Notes: generated from the sequence alone by a model not told the origin. Counted from the stretch's first letter, positions 17,965-28,055 are shown. The stretch is 64,000 nucleotides of DNA from Hyphomicrobiales bacterium (GCA_900470155.1 UBZT01000009.1:310001-374000), one strand, 5' to 3'. Translations and numbers: made by a program.

Positions 17965-19641
17965 TCAAGCCGCGTACATTTCCCTCTGCGGCTGCCCAGC
18001 CGTTCCCGTCTTGAACTGCTGGACCAACTGGAAAAGCCCGTTGACATCCCGCGATAGCGAATGGGCAGCAGCCGATGTTTCTTCCACCATGGCGGCGTTC
18101 TGCTGCGTCGACTGATCGATCTGGTTCACCGAACTGTTGATGTCCTTGAGCGAACCGGATTGCTCTTCGGTAGCCTCGATGATCGCCCGGATGTTGACGG
18201 TAATATCCTCGACCTGGCTGGCGATCTGCTCGAGCGACAGGCCCGTCTGTCCAACAAGGTCGACGCCACGGCTGACCTGTGCAGCCGATGTGCTGATCAA
18301 CTGACGGATCTCCTTGGCGGCACTGCCCGAGCGCTGCGCCAGTTCACGCACCTCCTGCGCCACGACAGCAAAGCCCTTGCCCGCCTCGCCCGCTCTCGCC
18401 GCCTCAACCCCGGCATTTAGCGCCAGCAGATTGGTCTGGAAGGCAATTTCATCGATCACGCCGAGAATGCTGGAAATCTGTTTCGACGATTGCTCGATCT
18501 CGCTCATGGCACCCACCGCATCGCGGACCACGGCACCTGACTTTTCCGCATTGGCACGGGTCTGCTCGACCAGCTTTCCGACATTCATCGCCCGCTTGGC
18601 GGACGCCGTCACAGTGGTGGTGATTTCTTCAAGAGCGGCAGCGGACTCCTCGACCGACGCGGCCTGCACCTCGGTTCGCCGCGCAAGCTGGTTGGCAGCA
18701 TCAGAAATTTCCCCGGTGCTTGATGCGATGGACCGCGCATTTGTTGTCACGGTACAGATCGTTTGCTTCAGCCGCGTCAGCGCCTCGTTGAAGTCGTTCC
18801 GGACCTTTTCCATGGTCGGAACGAAAGGCTTGCCCAGGCTGCAGGTCAGATCACCATCTGCCAGACCGCTCAGCGAGCCAGCAAGCTGCGCGATCGCGTC
18901 CATGCGTGCCGAGACGTCGGTGGCGAACTTGATGACCTTATAAACCTTGCCGGACGAATCGAACACCGGGTTATAGCTAGCTTGGATCCACACATCACGG
19001 CCGTCCTTGGCGACGCGGCGAAACTCGTCGGAAAAGATTTCGCCGCTCGCCAACCGGCTCCAGAACACCTGGTAGTCCTCGGATTTCACATAGGACGGGT
19101 CGCAGAACATCTTATGATGTCGACCAACAATCTCCGAAAGGATGTAGCCGAGGCCTTTGCAGAAGTTCTCGTTCGCCGTCAGGATTGTGCCGTCTGGCAG
19201 AAACTCGATGACTGCCTGTGACGCCGACAATGCCTTAAGCTTTGCATCGTCCTCCAGAGAACGAATTTTTGCCGCGGTGATGTCGGTGGCGTATTTGACA
19301 ACCTTGTAGGGTTTTCCACCCCTCATCAACGGGTTGTACGACGCCTCGATCCATACCTCGCGCCCGCCCTTTGCGATGCGGCGATACTGCCGGCGATCGA
19401 ACTTGCCACTGCGCAACTGCTGCCAGAAAGACGAATAGTCTGGCGAGGCTGCATCAATCGGATCAACGAACATCCGGTGATGCTGTCCCTTGATCTCGGA
19501 AAGAGCGTAGCCCATCGCCACGCAGAAATTTTCGTTGGCAGTCAGGATCATACCATCCAGATCGAACTCGATCACCGCCTGCGAACGCCTCAACGCTTCA
19601 GATTCTGCAAGAGAGTCCCTCATGTTTCCCAGTATCGGCAT
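17965..19641 (-). CDS. soluble methyl-accepting chemotaxis protein with two PAS domains
   Basis: A 558-residue chemoreceptor without transmembrane segments. Two tandem PAS domains, at about 15-130 and 138-252, share the ANENFC pattern and the Trp-Ile-Glu/Gln-Ala-Ser-Tyr-Asn-Pro strand (EVWIEASYNPL and DVWIQASYNPV), as in Aer-2/YkoW-like sensors. A short HAMP-like linker follows, then the signalling domain with the hairpin tip EIAFQTNLLALNAGVEAARAGE near residue 420. It would sense an internal redox or ligand signal and control CheA. No C-terminal CheR-tethering pentapeptide is seen. The ATG at 19641 is chosen because GAGGGGG lies just upstream; the longer frame has no family match. Confidence 0.9.
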   Translation of the reverse strand: MPILGNMRDSLAESEALRRSQAVIEFDLDGMILTANENFCVAMGYALSEIKGQHHRMFVDPIDAASPDYSSFWQQLRSGKFDRRQYRRIAKGGREVWIEASYNPLMRGGKPYKVVKYATDITAAKIRSLEDDAKLKALSASQAVIEFLPDGTILTANENFCKGLGYILSEIVGRHHKMFCDPSYVKSEDYQVFWSRLASGEIFSDEFRRVAKDGRDVWIQASYNPVFDSSGKVYKVIKFATDVSARMDAIAQLAGSLSGLADGDLTCSLGKPFVPTMEKVRNDFNEALTRLKQTICTVTTNARSIASSTGEISDAANQLARRTEVQAASVEESAAALEEITTTVTASAKRAMNVGKLVEQTRANAEKSGAVVRDAVGAMSEIEQSSKQISSILGVIDEIAFQTNLLALNAGVEAARAGEAGKGFAVVAQEVRELAQRSGSAAKEIRQLISTSAAQVSRGVDLVGQTGLSLEQIASQVEDITVNIRAIIEATEEQSGSLKDINSSVNQIDQSTQQNAAMVEETSAAAHSLSRDVNGLFQLVQQFKTGTAGQPQREMYAA

Positions 19642-19922
19642 GCAACATCCCCCTCGCGTCCAACCGACGCAAATGGCGAAACACCACGGTCCGCACACCG
19701 ATAAAGTGTAGAAACCGTTGGTGTACAAAACACTAATATTCTTGAAAACGACACAAATTGGAACAATTACTTTAGTGAATGTTAAATCACGCAAAAGTAA
19801 GCGCTAACATCACCATGCAGCCGGAATAATGTTCGAGGAACAAACCGACTTATGAGCCTTGGGCCTGATGTTTTTTTTGCGCACCGTCAATTGTGTGAGC
19901 ACAAAATTGCACAGTGACCAAT
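19642..19922. other. intergenic region without a gene
   Basis: Between the chemoreceptor start and the ilvC terminator. The sequence is moderately A+T-rich from about 19730 to 19830, as expected for the chemoreceptor promoter. I see no RNA gene, repeat or open frame with coding character. Confidence 0.5.
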
Positions 19923-19951
19923 AAAAAAACCGGGAGCCTTGAGGCCCCCGG
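19923..19951 (-). terminator. intrinsic terminator of ilvC
   Basis: A 9-bp stem (19930-19938 with 19943-19951, one G-U/A-C position) with a UCAA tetraloop on the minus strand, followed by seven T residues. About 50 bases after the ilvC stop. Confidence 0.88.
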
Positions 19952-20003
19952 CTGTTATTTTAGGAGCAAGACCGGCGAACACAGTCCGCCGGAAATGCGC
20001 CGA

Positions 20004-21038
<1,035 letters not shown>

Positions 21039-21047
21039 CTATGCTTT

Positions 21048-21737
21048 TCAGTTGTGGTGAATGTTATTGATCGGCGCGCCGGGCCGGGATGCCCCGTCCA
21101 GACCCGCCAAAACCCTGTCCGTGCCATAGAGCATCAGAAAGGCGTGAACCGCCTTAGAGGCCCTCGACCCGAAACTTGTCGTCTGCGGCATATCGCCGAG
21201 CAGCATGCGAACGTGCAGATCGCTGACGATAAGACCGTAAAGCGTGCGATAGGCTTCCTCGCCATCGTTGAAGCGTAGCAACCCGTCGCGCTGCCCGGCC
21301 TCAATCAACGCCCGCGCCCGACGATCGATCTGCCGCCGTCCACGTTCCAGGAGAAGCGTGCCGAACTTGGATCCATCACGGCTCGACTGGCCAATGGCAA
21401 GACGATTGAGCGCCAGTGACACATCGCCTGCCAGGACCTCCAGCAGATCCTTGGCGAAGATTTCGAGATGATCCGTGAGACTGGCAGCGGTCAGGCGCTC
21501 GCCCGGCCGCTCAAATGTGCGAACCTTGCTGGCCTGGTACGAAATCATCGCCGACAGCAGGCCGTCGCGGTCGCCGAACCATTTGTACAGGCTTTCCTTC
21601 GAGCAATTGGCCGCACGGGCCAGCCCCGCCGTCGTGACGGCCTTGTCGCCACCTTCCACCAACAAACGCAGCGCCTCTGCCAAAACGGCGTTCTGGCGGG
21701 GAGTGAATTCGGTGTTTTGACTTGTGTCGCTCGACAT
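21048..21737 (-). CDS. TetR-family transcriptional regulator
   Basis: A 229-residue TetR-type regulator. The N-terminal HTH at about 12-58 shows the family pattern (AVTTAGLARAANCSKESLYKWFGDRDGLLSAM), followed by an all-helical ligand domain. The ATG at 21737 follows GGAGG by a few bases. A perfect 14-bp palindrome lies 11 bases upstream of this start, suggesting autoregulation. The next gene, 24 bases downstream, is ilvC, so this protein may control branched-chain amino acid synthesis through the shared transcript; this is inference from position only. The effector is unknown. Confidence 0.85.
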   Translation of the reverse strand: MSSDTSQNTEFTPRQNAVLAEALRLLVEGGDKAVTTAGLARAANCSKESLYKWFGDRDGLLSAMISYQASKVRTFERPGERLTAASLTDHLEIFAKDLLEVLAGDVSLALNRLAIGQSSRDGSKFGTLLLERGRRQIDRRARALIEAGQRDGLLRFNDGEEAYRTLYGLIVSDLHVRMLLGDMPQTTSFGSRASKAVHAFLMLYGTDRVLAGLDGASRPGAPINNIHHN

Positions 21738-21748
21738 GAGGCCTCCGA

Positions 21749-21762
21749 GTACCGTACGGTAC
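21749..21762. promoter_or_regulatory. perfect 14-bp palindrome, candidate operator of the TetR gene
   Basis: GTACCGTACGGTAC is its own reverse complement. It lies between the ribosome binding site of the TetR gene and its expected promoter. Size, symmetry and position fit an autoregulatory TetR operator. Confidence 0.65.
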
Positions 21763-21860
21763 GGTTCTTCTGCTTTATGAACCGGCGTTCGTTCCCGGTC
21801 AAGGCCCGTCATGATATTTTTATGAGCATCCGCGGCAGCTTCAGCAAACGTTTTGTGCAT

Positions 21861-22147
21861 TCAGACGATCGGGCCGAAAGGCACCCTACCGTGACCTCCA
21901 TCATGGTCACAAATGGGTGAATGACGCGCGAATAACAATTATATTTTATAATAATTTTCGCTTACTAAAAATCCATATGTATCTGTTTTTATTGAATTTA
22001 TTAATTTTTCCCGTAGTAATTTTTTCGGATTTAGCCGAACCGATAGGTTCGATTGCGCGCAACACGGTATTGATTTTCGCAAGCGGCAACGCCACATCAG
22101 GCGTATCGAACGAGACACGTCGATCCGAATAAATCAGGAGCAAGATT
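21861..22147. other. A+T-rich intergenic region
   Basis: The stretch 21930-22035 is clearly richer in A+T than the rest of the window and has long T and A runs. A small perfect hairpin, CGAACC (22036-22041) with GGTTCG (22046-22051), follows. It precedes the tandem secreted paralogues and probably carries their promoter. The open frames in it are low-complexity and not convincing. Confidence 0.5.
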
Positions 22148-22390
22148 ATGAAAACTATCGTTGCAACAGCACTCATTGCCACACTCGCAGGCGCATCTGC
22201 AGCCTTCGCGCTGGAACCTATCCCTGGCTCAATCACCTACGCCGGCAAGCAAGCCAACATCGTCAAGGCACCTGCAGGATCGACCCTGTTCCACAATTTC
22301 AATTTCAAAGGCGACAAGATTCGCGAAGTCTACAAGGTCAACGCTGACCACACCGTAACTTTGGTCCAGCGCGGCATCATCAACGACTGA
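22148..22390 (+). CDS. small secreted protein, paralogue 1 of a tandem pair
   Basis: An 80-residue protein with a signal peptide (basic start, Ala/Leu-rich core, cleavage after about residue 21 at AFA-L). The mature 59 residues share a clear pattern with the next gene: PIxGSITYxGK, KAPxGSTxFHxF and REVYKVNAD followed by TLVxR. There are no Cys residues, and strong beta-strand character is expected. Function is unknown; the location would be periplasmic or extracellular. AGGAG stands 7 bases before the ATG. It follows an A+T-rich region and lies 88 bases ahead of its paralogue on the same strand. Confidence 0.7.
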   Translation: MKTIVATALIATLAGASAAFALEPIPGSITYAGKQANIVKAPAGSTLFHNFNFKGDKIREVYKVNADHTVTLVQRGIIND

Positions 22391-22478
22391 TCGACCGCCG
22401 CCCCATCAGCGGGTTTCGCTGGCCATTGACGCAATCCATGGATGTATTAATGACGGCGACACCATCAAAGGATTGCAT

Positions 22479-22730
22479 ATGAAGACCACCATTTTGGCCA
22501 CCCTTCTGCTTGCCTCCCTGTGCGGCACCGCCGCACAGGCCGACGTCCAGCCGATCGAAGGTTCGATCACGTACAATGGCAAGACCGTTCATCTGGAAAA
22601 AGCGCCGGTAGGCAGTACCTTCTTCCACACATTCATCGGCCCGAATGGCCGCTACGTTCGCGAAGTGTACAAGGTGAACGCCGACAGATCGGCGACGCTT
22701 GTGTCTCGCGCCACCTCAGGCTCGCACTGA
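22479..22730 (+). CDS. small secreted protein, paralogue 2 of a tandem pair
   Basis: An 83-residue protein with a signal peptide ending at AAQA-D (about residue 21). The mature part repeats the pattern of the preceding gene: PIEGSITYNGK, KAPVGSTFFHTF, VREVYKVNAD and TLVSR. The main difference is a GPNGRY insertion before VREVY. AAAGGA at 22467-22472 lies 6 bases before the ATG, so it has its own translation signal. It is followed 24 bases later by a hairpin terminator. The pair arose by local duplication. Function is unknown. Confidence 0.72.
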   Translation: MKTTILATLLLASLCGTAAQADVQPIEGSITYNGKTVHLEKAPVGSTFFHTFIGPNGRYVREVYKVNADRSATLVSRATSGSH

Positions 22731-22754
22731 TCTCAGATGCCTGTCCTCGCCATA

Positions 22755-22782
22755 AAGCCCCGAAGTGAAAGCTCCGGGGCTT
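22755..22782 (+). terminator. terminator after the tandem secreted genes
   Basis: An 8-bp stem, AAGCCCCG (22755-22762) with CGGGGCTT (22775-22782), and a 12-base loop that can pair further. The trailing T run is short. Confidence 0.6.
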
Positions 22783-22861
22783 ATGACGCCAGCTGACGCG
22801 CAACCATGACCGGGTTCGCCGAACCGACATTCTCGGTCGACGCCGCCTGACACCACAAAGG

Positions 22862-23614
22862 TCAGATCCTCTGGCCGCAGGCGCGACAGAAACGGCGGAC
22901 GGTTTCTGCCATTCCATATTCCAGCGCATCCGCCGTCAGGCCATGGCCGATCGAGACCTCGGCCAGCGCCGGAATGCGCTTGACCAGTGCCGGCAAGTTC
23001 GCAACCGTGAGGTCGTGCCCGGCATTGACGGCAAGACCGACAGCGATGGCTGCATCGGCCGTTGCCCCGAGCAATGCGATCTGGCGCTGCGCGGCTTCAG
23101 GATTGTCAAAACAGCCACCGTAGGGACCTGTATAAAGCTCCACGCGTTCGGCGCCCGTCGCCTTGGCCAGAGCCATTGTATCGCTCTGCCCATCACCGTC
23201 GACGAACAGCGAGACCCGCATTCCTTTGGCACGAAGCCGCGCAACAATTCTCTTCAGGTCGTCGCCATGAGCGACGAGATCCCAGCCGTGGTCAGATGTC
23301 GCCTGTGTTGGATCATCCGGCACAAGGGTAACCTGTTCCGGCTGGATGGCTTCGCAGAGCGCGAGGAAATCCTCGGTCGGGTAGCCTTCGATATTGAACT
23401 CCGCCCCATGGAACTCGTCATCGATCAAGGCGCGCAGCGATGGCAGGTCGGTGAACCTTATGTGCCTTTGATCCGGTCGCGGATGGACCGTCAGTCCACT
23501 CGCCCCCGCTTGTAGGGCGACACGCCCCAGATCCACAACGCTCGGCCAAGGTAAATCCCGGCGGTTGCGAAGCATGGCGATGGCGTTGAGATTGACGGAA
23601 AGCTTGGTCGGCAT
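22862..23614 (-). CDS. pdxJ: pyridoxine 5'-phosphate synthase
   Basis: A 250-residue TIM-barrel enzyme that condenses 1-deoxyxylulose 5-phosphate with 3-amino-2-oxopropyl phosphate in the DXP-dependent vitamin B6 pathway. Family blocks are [16 protein letters not shown] at the start, [72 protein letters not shown] and [13 protein letters not shown]. The catalytic Glu and His positions are present in these blocks. The ATG at 23614 starts exactly at the family N-terminus; the frame is open 13 codons further upstream. Transcribed alone, divergent from the following regulator gene. Confidence 0.95.
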   Translation of the reverse strand: MPTKLSVNLNAIAMLRNRRDLPWPSVVDLGRVALQAGASGLTVHPRPDQRHIRFTDLPSLRALIDDEFHGAEFNIEGYPTEDFLALCEAIQPEQVTLVPDDPTQATSDHGWDLVAHGDDLKRIVARLRAKGMRVSLFVDGDGQSDTMALAKATGAERVELYTGPYGGCFDNPEAAQRQIALLGATADAAIAVGLAVNAGHDLTVANLPALVKRIPALAEVSIGHGLTADALEYGMAETVRRFCRACGQRI

Positions 23615-23889
23615 TCGATCTTTTCCAAAGGTCTGAAACGTAGTCGCATCCATAGGCCAACATCGACAGGAAAACCAACGAGAATCGCAGATGAACCGAT
23701 CGAACCAATTGATGGATGTGCCGCACGCGTTTCGCGAGCGCCGCAGACTTTGGGGTATTGACGCAATGCCATTATAGATTAGTCAGATTAAAGCGTGTGA
23801 CGAAACGCACAAACTGTCTGCCCAACGCACTATCCATTCGCGCAGCATCCGGCTTGTCAGAGAATGGTCAAACCATCCATGGGGAAGCA

Positions 23890-24885
23890 ATGACCGTCGA
23901 GCAACGGACCGACCGTGACGAGATCAGTCAGGCCTTGCGGACAATTCTCGCCAGCCAGACATTCTCCCGCTCTGAACGGTTGCGGTCTTTCTTGAAGTTT
24001 GTGGTCGAAATGGAACAGCTTGGCCGTGGGCACCAGCTGAAGGGGTATACGATCGGCATCGATGTCTTCAGCCGCGACGAAGCGTTCGATCCGGGAACGG
24101 ATCCCTTGGTTCGCGTCCAGGCTGGCAAGCTCAGGCGCCTGCTCAATCAGTTCTATGCCGATGAAGGACGCAACCAGCAGGTCCGCATCCGGATTCCGAT
24201 CGGGGGCTATGTGCCGATCTACGAGCGCGCTCCACCTATCCGCCGCCATGCCGATGACGCAAACAACACCCCAGATCAGACGACACTGCCGAGCATGCAT
24301 GCGCATGCCCTGCAATCCGGTGTGAAGCTGTATGTCGCCCGTGATATGCCCCGCCTGTTCTTTGAAGTCGCGCCTTGCAGCGACAGGCGCGGCGACATTT
24401 TCTGCAATGCCGTGCGCTTGTGGGCGGATCGGCTCTGGGGCGTCTCGCTGGCGTCCATTGCTGACACGCCGGACAATCTGTCAGGCCATTCGGCGGACCT
24501 CTGTTTCGCTCTGGCGGTCAAGGCAAACCAGCAGGATACGCTCCAGATCAGCCTGCGGCACCTCGCTTCCGGTCGAACGTTCGCCGAGGAAGCCCATTCC
24601 TGTGCCGCATCCGCCACTATCCTACAGCTCGGCACACTGGCCAACCAGTACACTGGCGCAACCCTGACAATTCCTGGACATCTTTACCAATTTTGCCACG
24701 CGAATGATCTCTCAAGCCCGATCATGCAATGCCTCGATGCAACCTATCGCTACGCCCTGCAGCGCACGGACGATGCCTATCGCCTCGCCAAGAGCCATCA
24801 GCAACGTTGGGCTGGGCTCAATACAGAGCATGACATCGTGACGGAAATTCCAAAGCTGCTGGCGCTCGCCGCGTTTCATGGCTGA
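23890..24885 (+). CDS. protein with adenylate-cyclase/CadC-type N-terminal DNA-binding-like domain
   Basis: A 331-residue protein. The first 115 residues (ISQALRTILASQTFSRSERL to RIPIGGYVPIYE) match the N-terminal domain that precedes TPR repeats or cyclase domains in many alphaproteobacterial proteins, with LKGYTIGIDVF and DPLVRVQAGKLRRLL. The C-terminal 200 residues (from about 140) contain neither a cyclase motif nor TPR repeats and are not recognised. No transmembrane segment is visible. GGGGAAGC precedes the ATG at 23890. Likely a regulator, but neither target nor ligand can be named. Divergent from pdxJ across about 275 bases holding both promoters. Confidence 0.55.
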   Translation: MTVEQRTDRDEISQALRTILASQTFSRSERLRSFLKFVVEMEQLGRGHQLKGYTIGIDVFSRDEAFDPGTDPLVRVQAGKLRRLLNQFYADEGRNQQVRIRIPIGGYVPIYERAPPIRRHADDANNTPDQTTLPSMHAHALQSGVKLYVARDMPRLFFEVAPCSDRRGDIFCNAVRLWADRLWGVSLASIADTPDNLSGHSADLCFALAVKANQQDTLQISLRHLASGRTFAEEAHSCAASATILQLGTLANQYTGATLTIPGHLYQFCHANDLSSPIMQCLDATYRYALQRTDDAYRLAKSHQQRWAGLNTEHDIVTEIPKLLALAAFHG

Positions 24886-25109
24886 CCGGTTCGGCCCCAC
24901 AAGCCGCATTGCTGGTGCGAGAAACGCGTGCATGCCTGCTTCACCAAGCGTTACAAAGGCAGAGACTTATTTATTTCGACGAAAAGTAATATAAATATAG
25001 CGTCAGCATGACGAACAGAGGTCACGAAGAACCCGGTGGGAGGCAAACCAAGCTGCAGGAAACCATTCAAGGATAGCAGACGAGTGACACGCTGGGGGCG
25101 GGAGGAGTC

Positions 25110-25802
25110 ATGGCGAACGGTCCGAAACATCTGCATAAAATCGAAAAATCGACCACCCGAATACAGGATGATCGCATCGTCCTGCCCGATATTGTATTGC
25201 CACCCGAAACGCCATCAGAGCTCGTGGCAATCGCCGACATGGCCGAGCTTTTCGGCATAACCCATCGAACGCTTCATTTTTACGAGGAAAAGGGCCTGAT
25301 CGGTGCCAGCCGGATCGGCCTGATGCGGGTCTACGGACAAACCGATGTTGCCCGTATGGCCGTTATCAACACGTGCCGCGAAGTCGGCATGCCAATCTCG
25401 GTCATTCAGGACCTGTTTGAGCATTTGACGACCGCCCAGTCAAAAGCGGAGGCAAATGGGTTGCTGGAGGAAGCGCTGATGACGCGGCGTCGCGAATTGA
25501 CCGCCAGCCTCTCGACCATTCACCGGCAGATGCAGCAGGTGAACGCGCTCTTGGCCAATGAGGACACAGCGCTCTCGGGACGAAGTACCCTAAAACGTCA
25601 GAATGCAGACCTGTCTGATGTTGAGCATCGTTGCCTGCAATTGATGGCCGAAGGCTATACGACAAGCCGGATCGCCAAAACTTTCGAATTGAAGATTGAC
25701 GAGGTAACCGCAATTGAAAATGGGCTGATCGAAAAAATCGGCGCCCACAATCGCTTTCAGGCAATCGCCAAGGCCGTTCTGCTTGGAATGATCGCCAGCT
25801 GA
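25110..25802 (+). CDS. MerR-type regulator fused to a LuxR-type HTH
   Basis: A 230-residue regulator with two DNA-binding-like domains. Residues 38-105 are a MerR HTH with wing (LVAIADMAELFGITHRTLHFYEEKGLIGASRIGLMRVYGQTD). A coiled-coil segment follows at about 112-155. The C-terminal 65 residues resemble a LuxR/GerE HTH (LSDVEHRCLQLMAEGYTTSRIAKTFELKIDEVTAIENGLIEKIGAHNRFQAIAKAVLLGM). There is no Cys in the usual MerR metal-binding positions. GGGAGGAG stands just before the ATG. It stands alone, facing a convergent helicase gene. Confidence 0.78.
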   Translation: MANGPKHLHKIEKSTTRIQDDRIVLPDIVLPPETPSELVAIADMAELFGITHRTLHFYEEKGLIGASRIGLMRVYGQTDVARMAVINTCREVGMPISVIQDLFEHLTTAQSKAEANGLLEEALMTRRRELTASLSTIHRQMQQVNALLANEDTALSGRSTLKRQNADLSDVEHRCLQLMAEGYTTSRIAKTFELKIDEVTAIENGLIEKIGAHNRFQAIAKAVLLGMIAS

Positions 25803-25831
25803 CCGTAACGAGACGACAACGGGGACATCAC

Positions 25832-26962
25832 TTATCGAACGATGGTAAGCGTCTCTGCGGCACGGGTCACCGCCGTATAGAGCCAACGTTCACGGGTATC
25901 GCGAAACGCCCAGCTCTCATCGAACAGCACGACATTGTTCCACTGCGAACCCTGGGCCTTATGCACCGTCAGTGCATAACCGTAGTCGAATTCGTCGTAC
26001 CGTTTGCGCGTCGCCCAAGGCACCTCGGTCTCGATGTCCTCGAAGGCGGCCTTCAGCAGCTTGATCTTGGCCGCACCGCGGTCCATGTCGTCGTCTTCCG
26101 GCTTGACCAGGAGATTGATGCCCGGCTTCACCGTTTCCCGAGACGAGGTCATCACCTGCCAGAGCGAACCGTTGAGCAAGCCCTTGACCTGATCATTGCG
26201 CAGGCAGACCAGCTTGTCGCCGGCTTGCGGATGCTCGACGGTAAAACCCTTCAATTCGCGCAGGCGCTTGTTGTAGCGGCGGCGCGTCTTGTTGGTCCCG
26301 ACCAGAACCTGGTCCGCCTCCAGCACCAGTTCCTGATTGACTTCGTTCTTCGAGATAACCCGCGCCGTCGAGCCATAGTCGCCGTACATGATCTCCTTGC
26401 CTTCGCGGATATGCATGGCAAGCTGAATGATCGGATTGTCGCGCGCCTGGCGATGGATATCCGTCAGGAGATAGTCCGGCTCCTGTTCGGTGAAGTAACC
26501 GCCACCGGATACCGGCGGCAACTGGCCAGGATCGCCAAGCACAAGAATAGGCGTGCCGAAGCTCATCAGGTCGCGACCAAGCTGTTCGTCGACCATGGAG
26601 CATTCGTCGATGACGATCATCGCCGCCTTGGCGAGCGGGCTCTGCCGGTTGATCGAGAACATCGGCGCGATCGAAGTCTTGCCGGTCTCCTCGTCCTCGA
26701 CAGCCTCTTCGCCGCGCGGCCGGTAGATCAGCGAATGGATGGTCCGGGCATTGGATGCGCCGCGCGACCGCAGCACCTGGGCTGCCTTGCCGGTAAAGGC
26801 GGCGAACAATACATCGCCGTCGACATGCTCGGCGAAATGTTTCGCAAGCGTCGTCTTGCCGGTCCCGGCATAGCCGAAGAGCCGGAAGACCGGCGACTTG
26901 CCCTCTTTCAACCATTTGGAAACGGCCTTCAGGGCTTCATCTTGTTGCGGGGCAAATTGCAT
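25832..26962 (-). CDS. RecD-like superfamily 1B DNA helicase
   Basis: A 376-residue SF1 helicase. Motif I is GYAGTGKTT (about residue 30), motif II is MIVIDECSMVDE (about 115), motif III is LVLGDPGQLPPV (about 140), and the C-terminal motifs include YALTVHKAQGSQWNNVVLF and WLYTAVTRA. It is much shorter than RecD or RecD2 and has no N-terminal extension, matching the stand-alone ATP-dependent RecD-like helicases common in rhizobia. The presumed role is 5'-3' DNA unwinding in repair or recombination; partners are not known. The ATG at 26962 opens directly on the family N-terminus. Transcribed alone. Confidence 0.88.
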   Translation of the reverse strand: MQFAPQQDEALKAVSKWLKEGKSPVFRLFGYAGTGKTTLAKHFAEHVDGDVLFAAFTGKAAQVLRSRGASNARTIHSLIYRPRGEEAVEDEETGKTSIAPMFSINRQSPLAKAAMIVIDECSMVDEQLGRDLMSFGTPILVLGDPGQLPPVSGGGYFTEQEPDYLLTDIHRQARDNPIIQLAMHIREGKEIMYGDYGSTARVISKNEVNQELVLEADQVLVGTNKTRRRYNKRLRELKGFTVEHPQAGDKLVCLRNDQVKGLLNGSLWQVMTSSRETVKPGINLLVKPEDDDMDRGAAKIKLLKAAFEDIETEVPWATRKRYDEFDYGYALTVHKAQGSQWNNVVLFDESWAFRDTRERWLYTAVTRAAETLTIVR

Positions 26963-27034
26963 GGCCTAGGCATGCGCGGATTCGAGCCTTGATTGCAAGT
27001 CAAAAGGCCGGCTAACCAGAACAAAGAGTGGACA

Positions 27035-27427
27035 TCAGACGGCCAGCGGGTCGTTTGCCAACTGGATCGGGCTGCCATGCGGTGTCGCTTCCGCAGCGCG
27101 CTGCCAACTCTTCTGTAGCGCCAGAACCCTGTCGCCATCGGCCACGCCCTTTTCGACCAACAGCGTCGTCAATGCAGCAACCCACGCGTCGAAATAATCG
27201 GAACCGTCCGCCACCCGCCCCGGTTTGTGCACCTCGCGCGAAAGGCTCTGCGCCCATTCGCTCCATTCGAAAAGTCCGCGCTCATGCAGGTGCACGGTCA
27301 GCTCGAATGCCTGCGCGTGCCACGGCTCGCCAAAGACCGGATCGCCTTCGGCCGATTTCGGCAGACCCGGAGATTGCGCCACAGGCGACGGGGTTTTACA
27401 TGCGCTCAAGATAGCTCTCCCACGCAT
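27035..27427 (-). CDS. nitrile hydratase accessory (activator) protein
   Basis: A 130-residue protein of the nitrile hydratase accessory family, resembling the N-terminal half of the beta subunit (GDPVFGEPWHAQAFELTVHLHERGLFEWSEWAQSLSREV). Such small proteins escort cobalt into the alpha subunit by forming a transient complex with it. The ATG at 27427 overlaps the end of the beta-subunit gene by 32 bases; a TTG at 27409 is the alternative start. Third gene of the alpha-beta-accessory unit. No amidase gene follows: the next gene on this strand is the unrelated RecD-like helicase. Confidence 0.85.
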   Translation of the reverse strand: MRGRAILSACKTPSPVAQSPGLPKSAEGDPVFGEPWHAQAFELTVHLHERGLFEWSEWAQSLSREVHKPGRVADGSDYFDAWVAALTTLLVEKGVADGDRVLALQKSWQRAAEATPHGSPIQLANDPLAV

Positions 27428-28055
27428 CGATGGAAATCGTCAGGGAAGGATCTGCCCCCTCACCCCAGATCTCGTCACCGGTAAAGACGACCGTGTAGAC
27501 CCATTGCGGATTTTCGCCGTTGCCATGCGCGTTGTCGTCCGGGAAAACGAACCCGCCCTGCACGGCTTCGACAACGCCGCACTTGGCGCGGGCATAGCGC
27601 GGCAAGCGCGTGTGGCCGAGCGGATGGAAATTCTTCGTCCTGACCTGATCCCCAACGGCAAACCTCGCGGCCGCCTGAACCGGACGGTCGCATGGACCAC
27701 CCTTGGCCAGCGCGCTTTCGACCATATCCGCCTTCAGCACGCGTTTTGGCCGCGCGCCCTGCGCGATATGCTGCCCCGACGCCAACTCCTCCCGACTGGC
27801 AAACCCATGCCGCTCCAGCAGTGTGTCGACACCCCGGATCCAGATTTCGTAATAGCTTGCGGCGAGATATTCGGCTGGAGGGATGCTTTCCCGCGCATGC
27901 CGGCTTTCATCGATGGTCCATGCACCGAAGGCACCGCAGGACAGCGTGATGCCAAGTGCGCGCTTTTCCCATTCGGCGTGAAAATAAGGTTCGTCTCGCT
28001 CAGGCGCGATCGGGCCGAACCCCATCTGGCCGCCGAGATCATGCGGACCGTTCAT
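27396..28055 (-). CDS. nthB: nitrile hydratase subunit beta
   Basis: A 219-residue beta subunit. It opens [16 protein letters not shown], the family signature, and includes [31 protein letters not shown] with the conserved Arg residue that hydrogen-bonds to the oxidised cysteines. The C-terminal SH3-like barrel ([26 protein letters not shown]) is intact. Its start overlaps the alpha-subunit stop (ATGA), and its end overlaps the accessory gene, so all three are translationally coupled. The enzyme hydrates nitriles to amides. Confidence 0.95.
   Translation of the reverse strand: MNGPHDLGGQMGFGPIAPERDEPYFHAEWEKRALGITLSCGAFGAWTIDESRHARESIPPAEYLAASYYEIWIRGVDTLLERHGFASREELASGQHIAQGARPKRVLKADMVESALAKGGPCDRPVQAAARFAVGDQVRTKNFHPLGHTRLPRYARAKCGVVEAVQGGFVFPDDNAHGNGENPQWVYTVVFTGDEIWGEGADPSLTISIDAWESYLERM

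Noticed and set aside
21917..22132. A 71-codon frame in the A+T-rich region before the secreted paralogues
   Set aside because: The hydrophobic look (LFLLNLLIF) comes from the T-rich DNA. There is no good ribosome binding site and its end leads straight into the paralogue promoter zone.
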